DNA from: Streptomyces roseirectus
Lineage (GTDB): Bacteria; Actinomycetota; Actinomycetes; Streptomycetales; Streptomycetaceae
NCBI RefSeq assembly: GCF_014489635.1
Contig: NZ_CP060828.1
Coordinates: 62,001 to 126,000 of the forward strand
DNA length: 64,000 nt
Direction of reading: 5' to 3'
Part shown: in pieces, positions 42,566 to 53,729 of the stretch
How positions within the stretch are numbered: the first letter of the stretch is position 1
How the letters are laid out: every line of letters begins with the position of its first letter
Notes under the pieces: model-generated
What the model was told of the DNA's origin: nothing
Databases searched by the model: none
The model's input: the letters and a program-made list of their open reading frames with translations, nothing else
Translations under genes and position numbers: made by a program

Positions 42566-43459
42566 CTACTTCCCGAACCCCGCCGTCATCCCCCCGATGA
42601 GCTGGCGCCGGCCGATGACGTACAGGGCGAGGATCGGGAGGGTGGAGAGGACCACGGCCGCGAGGACGGCGGGCACGTTGACCGTGAACTCGCCCTGGAA
42701 GCTCCACACGAACAGGGGCAGGACGCGTTTGTCGGGGCTCTGGGTGAGGATCAGGGGGAAGAGGAACCCGTTCCAGACGTTGAGGGCGTCGTAGATGGTG
42801 ACGGTGATGAGGGCCGGGCGCGACAGAGGCAGGGCGAGGCTCCACAGCATGCGCCAGTGCCCGGCGCCGTCGGCCCGCATGGACTCGTACAGCTCGTCGG
42901 GGATGTCCCGCAGGAAGTTGACGAGGATGACGACGGTGAGGGGGATCGCGAACGCGGCCGAGGGGAGGGCGATCGCGGTGAGGGTGTCGTACATGTTCGC
43001 CTGGGCGATCAGGTAGTACACGGGGATGATCGTCGCCTGGAGGGGGATCGCGAGGCCGAGGAGGAAGACGCTGAACGTCCAGCGCAGCGCCCGGCTGGTG
43101 CCGCGGACGACGGCGTAGGCGGCGAGGAAGGACACGGCGAGGGTGAGCGCGGTGGCGCCGGCCGTGACGGCGAGGCTGTTGAGCAGGTAGTGGGTGAAGC
43201 CGTTGTCGAGGACCTGCCGGTAGTTGTCCAGCGTCGGGTCGCTCGGGACGGCGAGCGGGTTGGCGTCGAAGAATCCCTCGCGGGTGCGCAGGCTGGTGAC
43301 GACGACCCAGTAGACGGGGACGAGGACGACGACCAGCCAGAGCAGGCCGCCCAGCGCGCCCAGGGGGTTGGTGCGCCGCGGGCGGGAGGGCGGGCGGCCC
43401 GGCGCGGCGCCGGAGCCTGGGGTCGTGGCGGGTGAGGGGGCACGGGTGAGGACGGTCAT
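42566..43459 (-). CDS. Carbohydrate ABC transporter permease (MalG-type)
   Basis: 297 residues, six membrane helices. The inner-membrane-component motif that contacts the ATPase is ELYESMRADGAGHWRMLWSL near 209-228 (EAAxxDGA-type). It begins MTVLTRAPS with a Pro-rich cytosolic lead. Its start overlaps the stop of the other permease (TGATG). With the partner permease and lipoprotein it makes a sugar importer, probably for xylo-oligosaccharides given the adjacent LacI and GH3 genes. No ATPase gene is in the operon; in Streptomyces the shared ATPase MsiK usually serves such importers. Confidence 0.93.
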   Translation of the reverse strand: MTVLTRAPSPATTPGSGAAPGRPPSRPRRTNPLGALGGLLWLVVVLVPVYWVVVTSLRTREGFFDANPLAVPSDPTLDNYRQVLDNGFTHYLLNSLAVTAGATALTLAVSFLAAYAVVRGTSRALRWTFSVFLLGLAIPLQATIIPVYYLIAQANMYDTLTAIALPSAAFAIPLTVVILVNFLRDIPDELYESMRADGAGHWRMLWSLALPLSRPALITVTIYDALNVWNGFLFPLILTQSPDKRVLPLFVWSFQGEFTVNVPAVLAAVVLSTLPILALYVIGRRQLIGGMTAGFGK

Positions 43460-44358
43460 CACACACCTGCTTGCTGGCTGCGCATCCGGCTGAACCCGGA
43501 GAAGCGGACGAGGGCGAGGGAGAGGAGGAGGCCGGCTGTCACGAGGACCACGGAGATGGCGCTGGCGAGGCCCATGTCGTTGCTCTGGAAGCCGGTGATG
43601 TACATGTCGAGCGGGAGGAGCCGGGTGGCGTAGCCGGGTCCGCCGCCGGTGAGGACGAACACGAGGTCGAAGTAGGTGAGCGAGCCGACGGTCATGAGCG
43701 TGGAGGAGGTGACGACGGTGTAGCGCAGCTGGGGCAGGGTGATGTGCCAGAACTGTTTGAGGCGTCCGGCGCCGTCGAGGGAGGCGGCCTCGTACAGCGA
43801 GGCGGGGATCTGCCGGGCGCCGGCCTGGTAGAGCAGTGTGTGGAAGGGCACGAACTGCCAGGCGATGGCGAACACCACGGCGTAGAAGGCGAGGTCGGGG
43901 TCGCCCAGCCAGTCCTGGTCGAGCAGGGACAGGCCGAGGGAGGCGCCGAGCCCGAAGTTGGGGTCGAGGAGGTTCTTGAAGATGACGGCGATCGCGGCCG
44001 TCGAGATGAGCATGGGGACGAAGTAGAAGACGGCCAGCAGGGCCCGGTAGCGCTGTTTCCCGGCGACGAACACCCCCAGCAGCAGGCTGATCGGCGTCTG
44101 CACGGCCCAGCTGATCACCATCATCTTCAGGGTGAGCCACAGCGCGTGCCGGGTGACGTCGCTGGTGAGGGCCGTGCGCCAGTTGTCGAGGCCGGTCCAG
44201 GAGGGGGTGCCGAGGCCGTCCCAGCGGGTGAAGCTGAGGTAGCCGACGATGACCATCGGCGCGAGGGCGAACAGCGCGAACAGGAGCAGGGCGGGCAACG
44301 CCATCAGGAACGGCGGTCCGCCGCCCGTGCGGGCCGTGGTCGCTTTCGCGGTGCTCAC
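43459..44358 (-). CDS. Carbohydrate ABC transporter permease (MalF-type)
   Basis: 299 residues, six predicted helices. The EAA loop is SLYEAASLDGAGRLKQFWHI near 197-216. The gene begins with GTG overlapping the stop of the binding-protein gene (GTGA). It is the first of two permeases; the second follows with a one-base overlap. The arrangement binding protein - MalF - MalG with no ATPase matches Streptomyces sugar importers such as the xylobiose system. Confidence 0.93.
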   Translation of the reverse strand: MSTAKATTARTGGGPPFLMALPALLLFALFALAPMVIVGYLSFTRWDGLGTPSWTGLDNWRTALTSDVTRHALWLTLKMMVISWAVQTPISLLLGVFVAGKQRYRALLAVFYFVPMLISTAAIAVIFKNLLDPNFGLGASLGLSLLDQDWLGDPDLAFYAVVFAIAWQFVPFHTLLYQAGARQIPASLYEAASLDGAGRLKQFWHITLPQLRYTVVTSSTLMTVGSLTYFDLVFVLTGGGPGYATRLLPLDMYITGFQSNDMGLASAISVVLVTAGLLLSLALVRFSGFSRMRSQQAGV

Positions 44359-45671
44359 TTCGCGGCCGCCTTGTCCATCGCGGCGCAGAACGCCTGCGGG
44401 TCGAGCTGGCCGAGGAAGAGCTGGTCGAGGCGGGTGAGGAGTTCCTGGCCGAGTTCGGGGGTGAGTGCCTGGTCCCAGGAGAGCTGGAAGTTCTTCGCGT
44501 CGCGGGTGAGCCGGTAGACGTAGGTGAGCCAGTCCGCGTGGTCGACGGTCTTCAGCTTGGCGTCGAGGTCCTTGACGGGCGGGACGTCGCCGTTGGTGAG
44601 GAGGCTGTCGACGTAGGTGTCGTTGTAGACGCCGTCCTTGAGGTAGGCGACGGCGGAATTCTTCTGCTGGGGGCCGGCCTGGGCGGACACGGAGAAGAAG
44701 TTGGCGGTGTTGCCGACGACGTTCGTGGGGTCGCCCTTGCCGCCGGTGACGGCGGGGAAGTCCGCCCAGCCGAGGTGGCCCTCGGAGACGAACTTCGGCG
44801 AGCCGGTGTTCATGGTCCCGAAGGCCCAGCTGCCCTGGAGGATCATCGCGGCCTTGCCGGTGTAGAGCTGGGCCTCGGCCTGGCCGGTGTCGGCGGAGAC
44901 GGAGGTGAAGCCCTTGGCGAAGCCGCCGGCGTCCACCAACTGCCTGATCATCCGGGCGGCCTCGATGACCGCCGGGTGGGTCCAAGCGCCCTTCTTGCCG
45001 GCGGCGATGTCCGCGAAGACCTGGGGGCCGCCGACGCGGTCGACCAGGTACTCCAGCCACATGAGGTCGGGCCACTTGGAGGCGCCGCCCATGGCGAGGG
45101 GCGCGATGCCCTGCGCCCTGAGGGTGCGGACGAGGGCGAGCAGGTCGTCCCAGGTCTTCGGCGGGCGGGCGCCGGCCCGGTCGAGGAGTTGCTTGTTGTA
45201 GTAGAGGACCACGGGCTGGACGCCGTTGACGGGCATGCCGTAGGTCTTGCCGTCGAAGGTGGTGGACTTGAGGACCGTGGGGAAGACGCGGTCCCGCCAG
45301 CCGGGGTTCTTCTCGAGGTCGGGGGTGAGGTCGGCGACCTTGCCGGCGTCCACGTAGTCCTTGAGCGCGCCGCCGCCCCAGTTCTCGAAGAGGACGGGGC
45401 CGTTGCCCGCGCCGACGGCGGTGCGGAGTTTCTGTTTGTAGGGGTCGTTCTGGAAGAACTGGTAGGTGACCGCGCTGTCGGGACGGGCCTTGTTCCACTC
45501 CGTGGCGGAGGCCCGGAAGGTCGCCTCGGAGCCCTGGGTGAGGGCCCAGACGAGGGCGGCGCCGTCGGGTCCCGCACCCGGGGTGCGGCCACCGCTGCCG
45601 CAGGCGGACAGGGTCAGGGCGAGGGCGGCCGTGGTCACGGCCAGGGTGGTGAGGGGGGTTCTGCGGGTCAT
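44355..45671 (-). CDS. Extracellular sugar-binding lipoprotein of an ABC importer
   Basis: 438 residues from the ATG at 45671 with AAGGAG 8 bases upstream; upstream codons of the frame are promoter sequence. Lipobox ALTLSACGSGG near 17-27 marks a lipoprotein anchored by Cys. The rest is a family 1 solute-binding protein (MPVNGVQPVVLYYNKQLLDR, GKAAMILQGSWAFG). The ligand is probably a xylan-derived oligosaccharide by context. The operon's promoter region carries the perfect dyad TCGAAAATTTTCGA, and the LacI gene is divergent. Confidence 0.93.
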   Translation of the reverse strand: MTRRTPLTTLAVTTAALALTLSACGSGGRTPGAGPDGAALVWALTQGSEATFRASATEWNKARPDSAVTYQFFQNDPYKQKLRTAVGAGNGPVLFENWGGGALKDYVDAGKVADLTPDLEKNPGWRDRVFPTVLKSTTFDGKTYGMPVNGVQPVVLYYNKQLLDRAGARPPKTWDDLLALVRTLRAQGIAPLAMGGASKWPDLMWLEYLVDRVGGPQVFADIAAGKKGAWTHPAVIEAARMIRQLVDAGGFAKGFTSVSADTGQAEAQLYTGKAAMILQGSWAFGTMNTGSPKFVSEGHLGWADFPAVTGGKGDPTNVVGNTANFFSVSAQAGPQQKNSAVAYLKDGVYNDTYVDSLLTNGDVPPVKDLDAKLKTVDHADWLTYVYRLTRDAKNFQLSWDQALTPELGQELLTRLDQLFLGQLDPQAFCAAMDKAAAK

Positions 45672-45731
45672 CGTTGAGCTCCTTCGGCTCTCCAGGGGCT
45701 CGCTACGTGCCGTGTGGTCCGCGAGACCGGC

Positions 45732-45745
45732 TCGAAAATTTTCGA
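45732..45745. promoter_or_regulatory. LacI-type operator before the ABC importer operon
   Basis: TCGAAAATTTTCGA is a perfect 14-base palindrome about 60 bases upstream of the binding-protein start. Its TTCGAA/TCGAAA core is shared with elements before the LacI, xylanase and arabinofuranosidase genes. Confidence 0.7.
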
Positions 45746-45845
45746 AACCCCTGCGTTGCATCGCCGACAAGTTAGGGGCGCGTTTTCGCCGGGTCAAGGT
45801 GTCGGCGTCGGAAATATTCACGCGATGAACAGCTCTGGACCGGCA

Positions 45846-45883
45846 CGAAAGCTTGCGCTAACGTCCCCGTAAGTCTTCGAAAG
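45846..45883. promoter_or_regulatory. Weaker LacI-type half-dyads before the LacI gene
   Basis: CGAAAGCTTGCG (45846-45857) and TCTTCGAAAGG (45874-45884) carry CGAA/TTCG arms like the palindrome at 45732. The second overlaps the LacI ribosome-binding region, so autorepression is plausible. Confidence 0.4.
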
Positions 45884-45890
45884 GACCAGC

Positions 45891-46922
45891 ATGGCGAAGA
45901 GAGCCGTCGAGCGAGGCCGGCCCACCCTGACCGGTATCGCCGAAGCGGCCGGGGTGTCGGTGGCCACCGTGTCGAAGGTGGTCAACGGCCGTAGCGACGT
46001 GTCGCCGGAGACCCGGGCGCGCGTCGAGCGGCTGCTCGTCGAGCACGACTACGTCGCTCGCGGGCCGGGCGGGGCGCAGTCCCCCGTGCGGATCGTCGAC
46101 CTCACCTTCGACCGGCTGGTCAACCCGAACAACCTGGTGATCACCCAGGGGGTCACCGAGGCGGCGGCGCGGGCGGGGGTCGACGTCGTGATCGGCACGG
46201 CGCCCGACGATCCGCTCGGCGCGGCCTGGGCCCGCAGGATCACCGCCGCGGGCCGGGAGGGCGTCATCCTCGTGACGTCCGAACTCACCACCGGGCAGCG
46301 GGCGCAGTTCGCGCAGGCCGGGATCCCGCTGGTGCTGGTCGACCCGATGAACGTGCCCGACGACAGCGTGCCGAGCATCGGTGCCACCAACTTCAGCGGC
46401 GGCATGGCCGCCACCGAGCACCTGCTGAAGCTGGGCCACCGCCGGATCGCGATGATCGAGGGCACGCACGACGCCCTGTGCAACACCGCCCGCCTGCACG
46501 GCTACCAGGCCGCCCTGACCGGTGCCGGCCTGACGCCGGACCCGGCGCTCATCAAGCAGGGGGACTTCCGCTTCGAGCCCGCCCACCACGCGGCGCTGGA
46601 GCTCTTCGCCCTCGCCGACCCGCCGACGGCCGTCTTCACCGGCAACGACCTGGAGGCGTTCGGCGTCATAGAGGCCGCCCGGGTGCACGGCCTGCGCGTG
46701 CCGGAGGACGTCAGTGTCGTCGGCTTCGACGACACGGCCGCCGCGTCCACGTCCGCGCCGCCCCTGACCACCGTCCGCCAGCCCTTCGCCGAGATCGGGC
46801 GGGCCGCGCTGCGCACGCTGCTGCGGCTCTCGGCCGGCGAACCCCTCGACAGCCACCGTGTGGAGCTGGCCACCCAGCTCGTCGTCCGGGCGTCCACCGC
46901 CCCGCCGCCCGGTCGCTCCTGA
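45891..46922 (+). CDS. LacI-family transcriptional repressor of the xylan/xylo-oligosaccharide genes
   Basis: 343 residues; ATG with AAAGGA 6 bases upstream. The N-terminal helix-turn-helix and hinge are TLTGIAEAAGVSVATVSKVV near 12-31. A periplasmic-binding-protein-like sensor domain follows (IGATNFSGGMAATEHLLKLG, PTAVFTGNDLEAFGVIEAA, DVSVVGFDDT). It is divergent from the importer operon and 40 bases before the GH3 gene. The order importer - LacI - glycosidase matches the bxlEFG-bxlR-bxlA xylobiose locus of Streptomyces as I recall it. The effector is probably a xylo-oligosaccharide. Confidence 0.93.
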   Translation: MAKRAVERGRPTLTGIAEAAGVSVATVSKVVNGRSDVSPETRARVERLLVEHDYVARGPGGAQSPVRIVDLTFDRLVNPNNLVITQGVTEAAARAGVDVVIGTAPDDPLGAAWARRITAAGREGVILVTSELTTGQRAQFAQAGIPLVLVDPMNVPDDSVPSIGATNFSGGMAATEHLLKLGHRRIAMIEGTHDALCNTARLHGYQAALTGAGLTPDPALIKQGDFRFEPAHHAALELFALADPPTAVFTGNDLEAFGVIEAARVHGLRVPEDVSVVGFDDTAAASTSAPPLTTVRQPFAEIGRAALRTLLRLSAGEPLDSHRVELATQLVVRASTAPPPGRS

Positions 46923-46962
46923 AAGCCGGCGCCCCGAGGCGCCACCACCTCAAGGACGCATC

Positions 46963-49269
46963 ATGACCACGCCTTGGGCCGATCCGGCCTGCCCTCGTGA
47001 CGCCAGGGTCGAGGCCCTGCTCGCGGAGATGACCCTGGAGGAGAAGCTGGCCCAGCTCGGCAGCGCCTGGCCGGGCGTCGAGCACGTCAGCGGCAACGTC
47101 GCCCCCATGCAGGACGTCTTCTCCCGTCACATCGACTTCGCCGACGCCGGCAAGAACGGCCTCGGCCACCTCACCCGCCCGTTCGGCACCAAGCCGGTGG
47201 AGCCGGCCGAGGGCGCCCGCCGGCTAGCCGCCACGCAGCGGGAGCTGATGGACACGACCCGGCTCGGCATCCCGGCGATCGCGCACGAGGAGTGCCTGAC
47301 CGGGTTCACCACCCACCACGCCACGGTCTTCCCGACGGCCCTCGCCTGGGCCGCCGCCTTCGACCCCGCGCTCGTCGAACGCATGGCCCGCGCCATCGGC
47401 ACCAGCATGCGGCGCGTCGGCGTCCACCAGGGCCTGTCCCCCGTCCTGGACGTCGTGCGCGACTACCGCTGGGGCCGGGTGGAGGAGACCCTGGGTGAGG
47501 ACCCCTACCTCGTCGCGACGACCGGTACCGCGTATGTGCGCGGCCTGGAGTCCGCCGGGATCATCGCCACCCTCAAGCACTTCGCCGGGTACTCCGCGTC
47601 CAAGGGCGCCCGCAACCACGCCCCCGTCTCGATGGGCCCGCGCGAGTTCGCCGACGTGATCCTGCCCCCGTTCGAGACGGCGCTCCGCGAGGGCGGCGCC
47701 CGCTCGGTGATGAACTCCTACGCCGACGTCGACGGCGTCCCGGCCGGCGCGGACGCCGCGCTGCTCACCGGGCTCCTGCGCGAGGAGTGGGGGTTCGAGG
47801 GGACGGTCGTCTCCGACTACTGGTCGGTGGCGTTCCTGCGGACCATGCACCGGATCGCGGCCACGGACGGCGAGGCGGGCGCCCGCGCGCTGGCCGCCGG
47901 GATCGACGTCGAACTGCCCGACACCCTCTGCTACGGCGAACCCCTCGCCGAACTCGTCCGCTCCGGCGCCGTCCCCGAGGAGCTGGTCGACCGTGCCGTG
48001 CGCCGGGTCCTGCGGCAGAAGGCGGACCTCGGGCTGCTCGACGCCGGGTACGCGCCGGAGGCGGACGTCGACGAGCGGATCGACCTCGATCCGCCCGCGC
48101 ACCGCGCGCTCGCGCGGGAACTCGCCGAGCACAGCGTCGTCCTGCTCGACAACCAGGGCGGCCTGCTGCCGCTGGCGGCCGAGGTCGCGTCGATCGCCCT
48201 GGTCGGGCCGTGCGCGAACGACCCCAACGCGTTCTTCGGCTGCTACTCCTTCCCCAACCACGTGCTGCCGCACCACCCCGGGTACGGCAACGGCGTCGAG
48301 GCGCTGCCCCTGCTGGACGCCCTCGCCCTCGAACTGCCGGCCGCCCGGATCGCCTACGAGCAGGGCTGCCCGGTGAAGGAGGCCGACCGCTCGGGCATCG
48401 AGGCGGCCGTCGCGGAGGCCGCGCGGGCGGACGTGTGTGTCGCCGTCGTCGGTGACCTCGCGGGGCTCTTCGGGCGGGGCACCTCGGGTGAGGGCTGCGA
48501 CGTCGAGGACCTTGCGCTGCCCGGCGTGCAGGACGAACTCGTCGAGGCGCTGCTGGCCACCGGCACGCCCCTCGTCCTGGTCGTCGTCTCCGGACGGCCC
48601 TACGCGCTCGGCGCCTACGCGGGCCGTGCGGCGGCGATCGTGCAGGCGTTCTTCCCCGGCGAGGAGGGCGGGCCGGCGCTCGCGGGCGTCCTGTCCGGGC
48701 GGGTGACGCCGTCGGGCAAGCTGCCCGTGCAGGTGCCCCGCTCCCCGGGCGGTCACCCCTCGACGTACCTGCACGCTCCCCTGGGCGGCAACAGCCAGGG
48801 CGTGAGCAACCTCGACCCCACGCCCGCCTACCCGTTCGGGCACGGGCTGTCGTACACGGAGTTCGCCTACTCCGCTCTCGCCCTGAGCGCCGAGACGATT
48901 CCGACGGACGGCGAGGTGGAGATCGGCTGCCTGGTCCGCAACACCGGCGCGCGGCACGCGGCGGAGGTCGTCCAGCTCTACACCGCCGACCCGGTCGCGC
49001 GACTCCCCCGGCCCGTCGTCCAGTTGACCGGGTTCGCCCGCGTCGAGCTGGCGCCCGGACAGGAGCGCCGGGTCACCTTCCGGCTGCACACCGACCGGCT
49101 CGCCTACACCGGCCTCGACCTGCGCCGCGTCGTCGAGCCCGGCGAGATCACCGTCCTGGTCGGCGCGTCCAGCGCCGACATCCGGCTCACCGGGACGCTG
49201 CACCTCACCGGGCCCGAACGTGAGGCCGGGCACGACCGGGTCCTCGGGACACCGGTCGTGCTCGGCTGA
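46963..49269 (+). CDS. Glycoside hydrolase family 3, probable intracellular beta-xylosidase
   Basis: 768 residues; no signal peptide, so it acts inside the cell on imported oligosaccharides. GH3 layout: N-terminal barrel with KHFAGY (near 207) and the nucleophile Asp in TVVSDYWSV (near 285), an alpha/beta sandwich domain, and a C-terminal FnIII-like domain (YPFGHGLSYTEFAYS onward). The ATG at 46963 has AAGGA upstream. It follows the LacI gene by 40 bases, so is probably co-transcribed. GH3 includes beta-glucosidases; xylosidase is chosen from context (LacI, importer, xylanase). Confidence 0.92.
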   Translation: MTTPWADPACPRDARVEALLAEMTLEEKLAQLGSAWPGVEHVSGNVAPMQDVFSRHIDFADAGKNGLGHLTRPFGTKPVEPAEGARRLAATQRELMDTTRLGIPAIAHEECLTGFTTHHATVFPTALAWAAAFDPALVERMARAIGTSMRRVGVHQGLSPVLDVVRDYRWGRVEETLGEDPYLVATTGTAYVRGLESAGIIATLKHFAGYSASKGARNHAPVSMGPREFADVILPPFETALREGGARSVMNSYADVDGVPAGADAALLTGLLREEWGFEGTVVSDYWSVAFLRTMHRIAATDGEAGARALAAGIDVELPDTLCYGEPLAELVRSGAVPEELVDRAVRRVLRQKADLGLLDAGYAPEADVDERIDLDPPAHRALARELAEHSVVLLDNQGGLLPLAAEVASIALVGPCANDPNAFFGCYSFPNHVLPHHPGYGNGVEALPLLDALALELPAARIAYEQGCPVKEADRSGIEAAVAEAARADVCVAVVGDLAGLFGRGTSGEGCDVEDLALPGVQDELVEALLATGTPLVLVVVSGRPYALGAYAGRAAAIVQAFFPGEEGGPALAGVLSGRVTPSGKLPVQVPRSPGGHPSTYLHAPLGGNSQGVSNLDPTPAYPFGHGLSYTEFAYSALALSAETIPTDGEVEIGCLVRNTGARHAAEVVQLYTADPVARLPRPVVQLTGFARVELAPGQERRVTFRLHTDRLAYTGLDLRRVVEPGEITVLVGASSADIRLTGTLHLTGPEREAGHDRVLGTPVVLG

Positions 49270-49276
49270 CGTCGGT

Positions 49277-49308
49277 CCGGCGGAGTGGAGCCGGCTCCAC
49301 TCCGCCGG
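49277..49308. terminator. Perfect 32-base palindrome between the GH3 and CE1 genes
   Basis: The sequence 49277-49308 is its own reverse complement (16-bp arms beginning CCGGCGGAGTGGAGCC). It lies 7 bases after the GH3 stop and 9 bases from the esterase stop, so it serves both convergent genes. Confidence 0.8.
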
Positions 49309-49317
49309 GCGGGCGGG

Positions 49318-50691
49318 TCACTGGAACTGCGAGAAGAACCTCCAGATCTCCGCCTTGGTCCAGGTGGTGGCGCCGTTGTCGCCGCCGGAGCCGTCGACGG
49401 GGGCGGGTGCGTGTCCGCCGTCGAACGCCGCCCACTGGACCGGGTAGCCGGCACGGCAGCCCGCGTAGGTGGTGGTGATGTGGGTGCGGCTGCCCTGCCC
49501 GGGTTCACGCGGGTTCTGGGCGGTGCAGCCGTTGTTGCGGACGAACCTGTCGCGCAGGGAGCGTCCCTGGGAGATGTTCAGGACGTTGTCGCTGATGCCG
49601 TGGATGCCGAGGTAGGCGACGGGCTGGCTGCCCCCGCTGCATCCGCTGATCTCGGCGCCGGAGATGACCGCGACGGCCCGGAACATGGTCGGCCGGGCGC
49701 AGGCGAGCGCGTAGCTCATGCCGCCGCCCCAGCTGAACCCGGTGGAGAACCGCTGGGCCGGGTCGACGCACAGGCCGCCCTCGATGCGGCGGATCATGTC
49801 GTCGACGAAGGTGACGTCCTCACCGCCGGAGTTGGCCCAGCCGTTGCCGAGACCCTGCGGGGCCACGAGAACGGCGCTGTTGTTGGACAGCTGCTGCTGC
49901 CCGTAGTAGGCCCAGCTGCTTCCGCTGCTGCCGCCCGAGGCGACGTCGTTCGCGGTGCCGCCGCGCCAGTGGAACGCGAAGATCACCCGGTAGCGGTGGT
50001 TGTTGTCGTAGTTGGCGGGCACACGCAGGATGAAGCTGCGGCTCTTGCCGCCGCTCTGGATCGTGTACGTGCCGCTGGTCAGGGTCGGCGCGCTGCCGCA
50101 GGCGCCGGTTCCGCCGCCGTCGGACGACAGTTTGACCATCTGCCACTGCTGGTTGGCGCCGCCGTGGTCGGTGTACTGGACGACGTTGCCGCCGTCGGCG
50201 GTGGAGGAGCCCTGCACCTCGACGGCCTTGCCGCTGGTGCGGTTGATGAGGCGGACGTGGCCCGCGTCGGAGTCGGCGAGGCGGAACTGCTGGTTGCCAC
50301 CGCCGTGGTCGGCCCACTGCTGGAGCCCGGCGCCGTCGGCGGTGGAGGCACCGGCCACGTCGAGGACCTTGGACGAGTGGCGGGCCTTGAGACGGTAGAA
50401 GCCGCCGCCGGAGTCCACGAACTGCCACTGCTGGTTGGCCGCGTCGCTGCGCGCCCACTGGGCGATCCGCGCGCCGTCGGCGGTGGAGGAGCCGGAGACG
50501 TCCAGGGCCTTGCCGCTGTTGCGGTTGACCAGGGTGTACCAGGCGTTGGGGTCGACGGTCGCGGCCTCGGCGGGCGCGGGGTTCGCGACGGTGATCAGGC
50601 CGGCGGCGAGGGTGGCCGCCGCGAGGCCGGCGATCCGTGACCACCAGCGTGGTCGTCCGGGTAAGGAGTTGTCATACGTTGTCGTCGTCAT
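49318..50691 (-). CDS. Secreted carbohydrate esterase (CE1 / feruloyl or acetylxylan esterase) with N-terminal CBM13
   Basis: 457 residues; ATG with GGAGGAG 8 bases upstream. Signal peptide up to about residue 43 (PAPAEA). Residues about 45-185 are a ricin-type CBM13 with three repeats ending NQQWQF, NQQFRL and NQQWQM. The C-terminal alpha/beta hydrolase (about 200-457) has the nucleophile Ser in FSTGFSWGGGMSYAL, a candidate Asp in GISDNV and His in FDGGHAP: the CE1 / PHB-depolymerase-like pattern. It should remove feruloyl or acetyl groups from xylan. It is 16 bases downstream of the xylanase and probably in one operon. Confidence 0.9.
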   Translation of the reverse strand: MTTTTYDNSLPGRPRWWSRIAGLAAATLAAGLITVANPAPAEAATVDPNAWYTLVNRNSGKALDVSGSSTADGARIAQWARSDAANQQWQFVDSGGGFYRLKARHSSKVLDVAGASTADGAGLQQWADHGGGNQQFRLADSDAGHVRLINRTSGKAVEVQGSSTADGGNVVQYTDHGGANQQWQMVKLSSDGGGTGACGSAPTLTSGTYTIQSGGKSRSFILRVPANYDNNHRYRVIFAFHWRGGTANDVASGGSSGSSWAYYGQQQLSNNSAVLVAPQGLGNGWANSGGEDVTFVDDMIRRIEGGLCVDPAQRFSTGFSWGGGMSYALACARPTMFRAVAVISGAEISGCSGGSQPVAYLGIHGISDNVLNISQGRSLRDRFVRNNGCTAQNPREPGQGSRTHITTTYAGCRAGYPVQWAAFDGGHAPAPVDGSGGDNGATTWTKAEIWRFFSQFQ

Positions 50692-50707
50692 CGGGTTCGC
50701 TCCTCCA

Positions 50708-52606
<1,899 letters not shown>

Positions 52607-53638
52607 ATGCGGTTTCGCCCCCCGTTCCGGATCCGCCCGAAACGCTTGACCGCCGCCCTGGCACCCTTAGTGCTTCTGGGCGCCGCCCTCGGCGCCAACA
52701 CCGCCGCGAGCGCCGCCCCCAGAGCGTGCGACCTTCCGTCGTCGTACCGCTGGACGTCGACCGGCGCGCTGGCCCAGCCCAGGTCGGGATGGGTCTCGCT
52801 GAAGGACTTCACGGTCGCCCCGTACAACGGGCAGCAGCTCGTCTACGCGACGACGCACGACTACGGCACCCGCTGGGGTTCGATGAACTTCGGCCTGTTC
52901 AGCAACTATTCGCAGATGGGCTCGGCGAGCCAGAACGCGATGTCGAACGCGACCGTCGCGCCCTCGCTCTTCTACTTCGCGCCGAAGAACATCTGGGTGC
53001 TGACCTACCAGTGGGGCGGTCCCGCCTTCTCCTACCGGACGTCGACCAACCCCACCAACCCGAACGGCTGGTCGGCTCCGCAGACGCTGTTCACCGGAAG
53101 CATCTCCGGCTCCGGAACAGGGCCCATCGACCAGGCGCTCATCGGTGACAGCCAGAACATGTACCTGTTCTTCGCCGGTGACAACGGCAAGATCTACCGG
53201 GCCAGCATGCCGATCGGGAACTTCCCGGGGAACTTCGGATCGTCGTACACGACGATCATGAGCGACACGACGAAGAACCTGTTCGAGGCGCCGCAGGTCT
53301 ACAAGCTCAAGGACCAGAACCGCTACCTCATGATCGTCGAGGCGCGGGGTGCCCAGGAGCGGCGCTTCTTCCGCTCGTTCACGGCCACCAGCCTCAACGG
53401 CTCGTGGACGCCGCAGGCCGCCACCGAGAGCAACCCCTTCGCCGGCAAGGCCAACAGCGGGGCGAACTGGACCAACGACATCAGCCACGGCGAGCTGCTG
53501 CGCACCAACGCCGACCAGACGATGACCGTCGATCCCTGCAACCTCCAGTTGCTCTACCAGGGACGCAGCCCCAGCTCCGACGGCGTCGACTACGGCCTCC
53601 TGCCCTACCGTCCGGGCCTGCTGACACTCCAGCGCTGA
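52607..53638 (+). CDS. Secreted GH62 alpha-L-arabinofuranosidase
   Basis: 343 residues; ATG with AAGGAGG 7 bases upstream. Signal peptide to about residue 36 (NTAASA). The catalytic domain is GH62: base Asp in [10 protein letters not shown] (near 64), Asp in [12 protein letters not shown], and acid Glu in [10 protein letters not shown] (near 224). It removes arabinose side chains from arabinoxylan outside the cell. There is no carbohydrate-binding module, unlike some GH62 enzymes. It is divergent from the xylanase under the paired operator, so the two enzymes should be co-induced. Two hairpins follow. Confidence 0.94.
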   Translation: MRFRPPFRIRPKRLTAALAPLVLLGAALGANTAASAAPRACDLPSSYRWTSTGALAQPRSGWVSLKDFTVAPYNGQQLVYATTHDYGTRWGSMNFGLFSNYSQMGSASQNAMSNATVAPSLFYFAPKNIWVLTYQWGGPAFSYRTSTNPTNPNGWSAPQTLFTGSISGSGTGPIDQALIGDSQNMYLFFAGDNGKIYRASMPIGNFPGNFGSSYTTIMSDTTKNLFEAPQVYKLKDQNRYLMIVEARGAQERRFFRSFTATSLNGSWTPQAATESNPFAGKANSGANWTNDISHGELLRTNADQTMTVDPCNLQLLYQGRSPSSDGVDYGLLPYRPGLLTLQR

Positions 53639-53658
53639 CGCCCACGCACGGGAGGGGA

Positions 53659-53714
53659 ACGGCTCCGCTGAGGGGAGCCGTCAGGGCGGGCCCGGTCTTC
53701 CACCGGGCCCGCCC
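53659..53714. terminator. Two tandem hairpins between GH62 and the permease gene
   Basis: ACGGCTCC (53659-53666) pairs with 53674-53681, and GGGCGGGCCCGGT (53684-53696) with 53702-53714. Stems of 8 and 13 bp separate two convergent genes. Confidence 0.75.
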
Positions 53715-53729
53715 CTCCCCCATGCCGGC

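Noticed and set aside
47224..49233. 669-codon minus-strand frame opposite the GH3 gene
   Set aside because: Shadow of a GH3 enzyme with intact nucleophile motif; no family resemblance.
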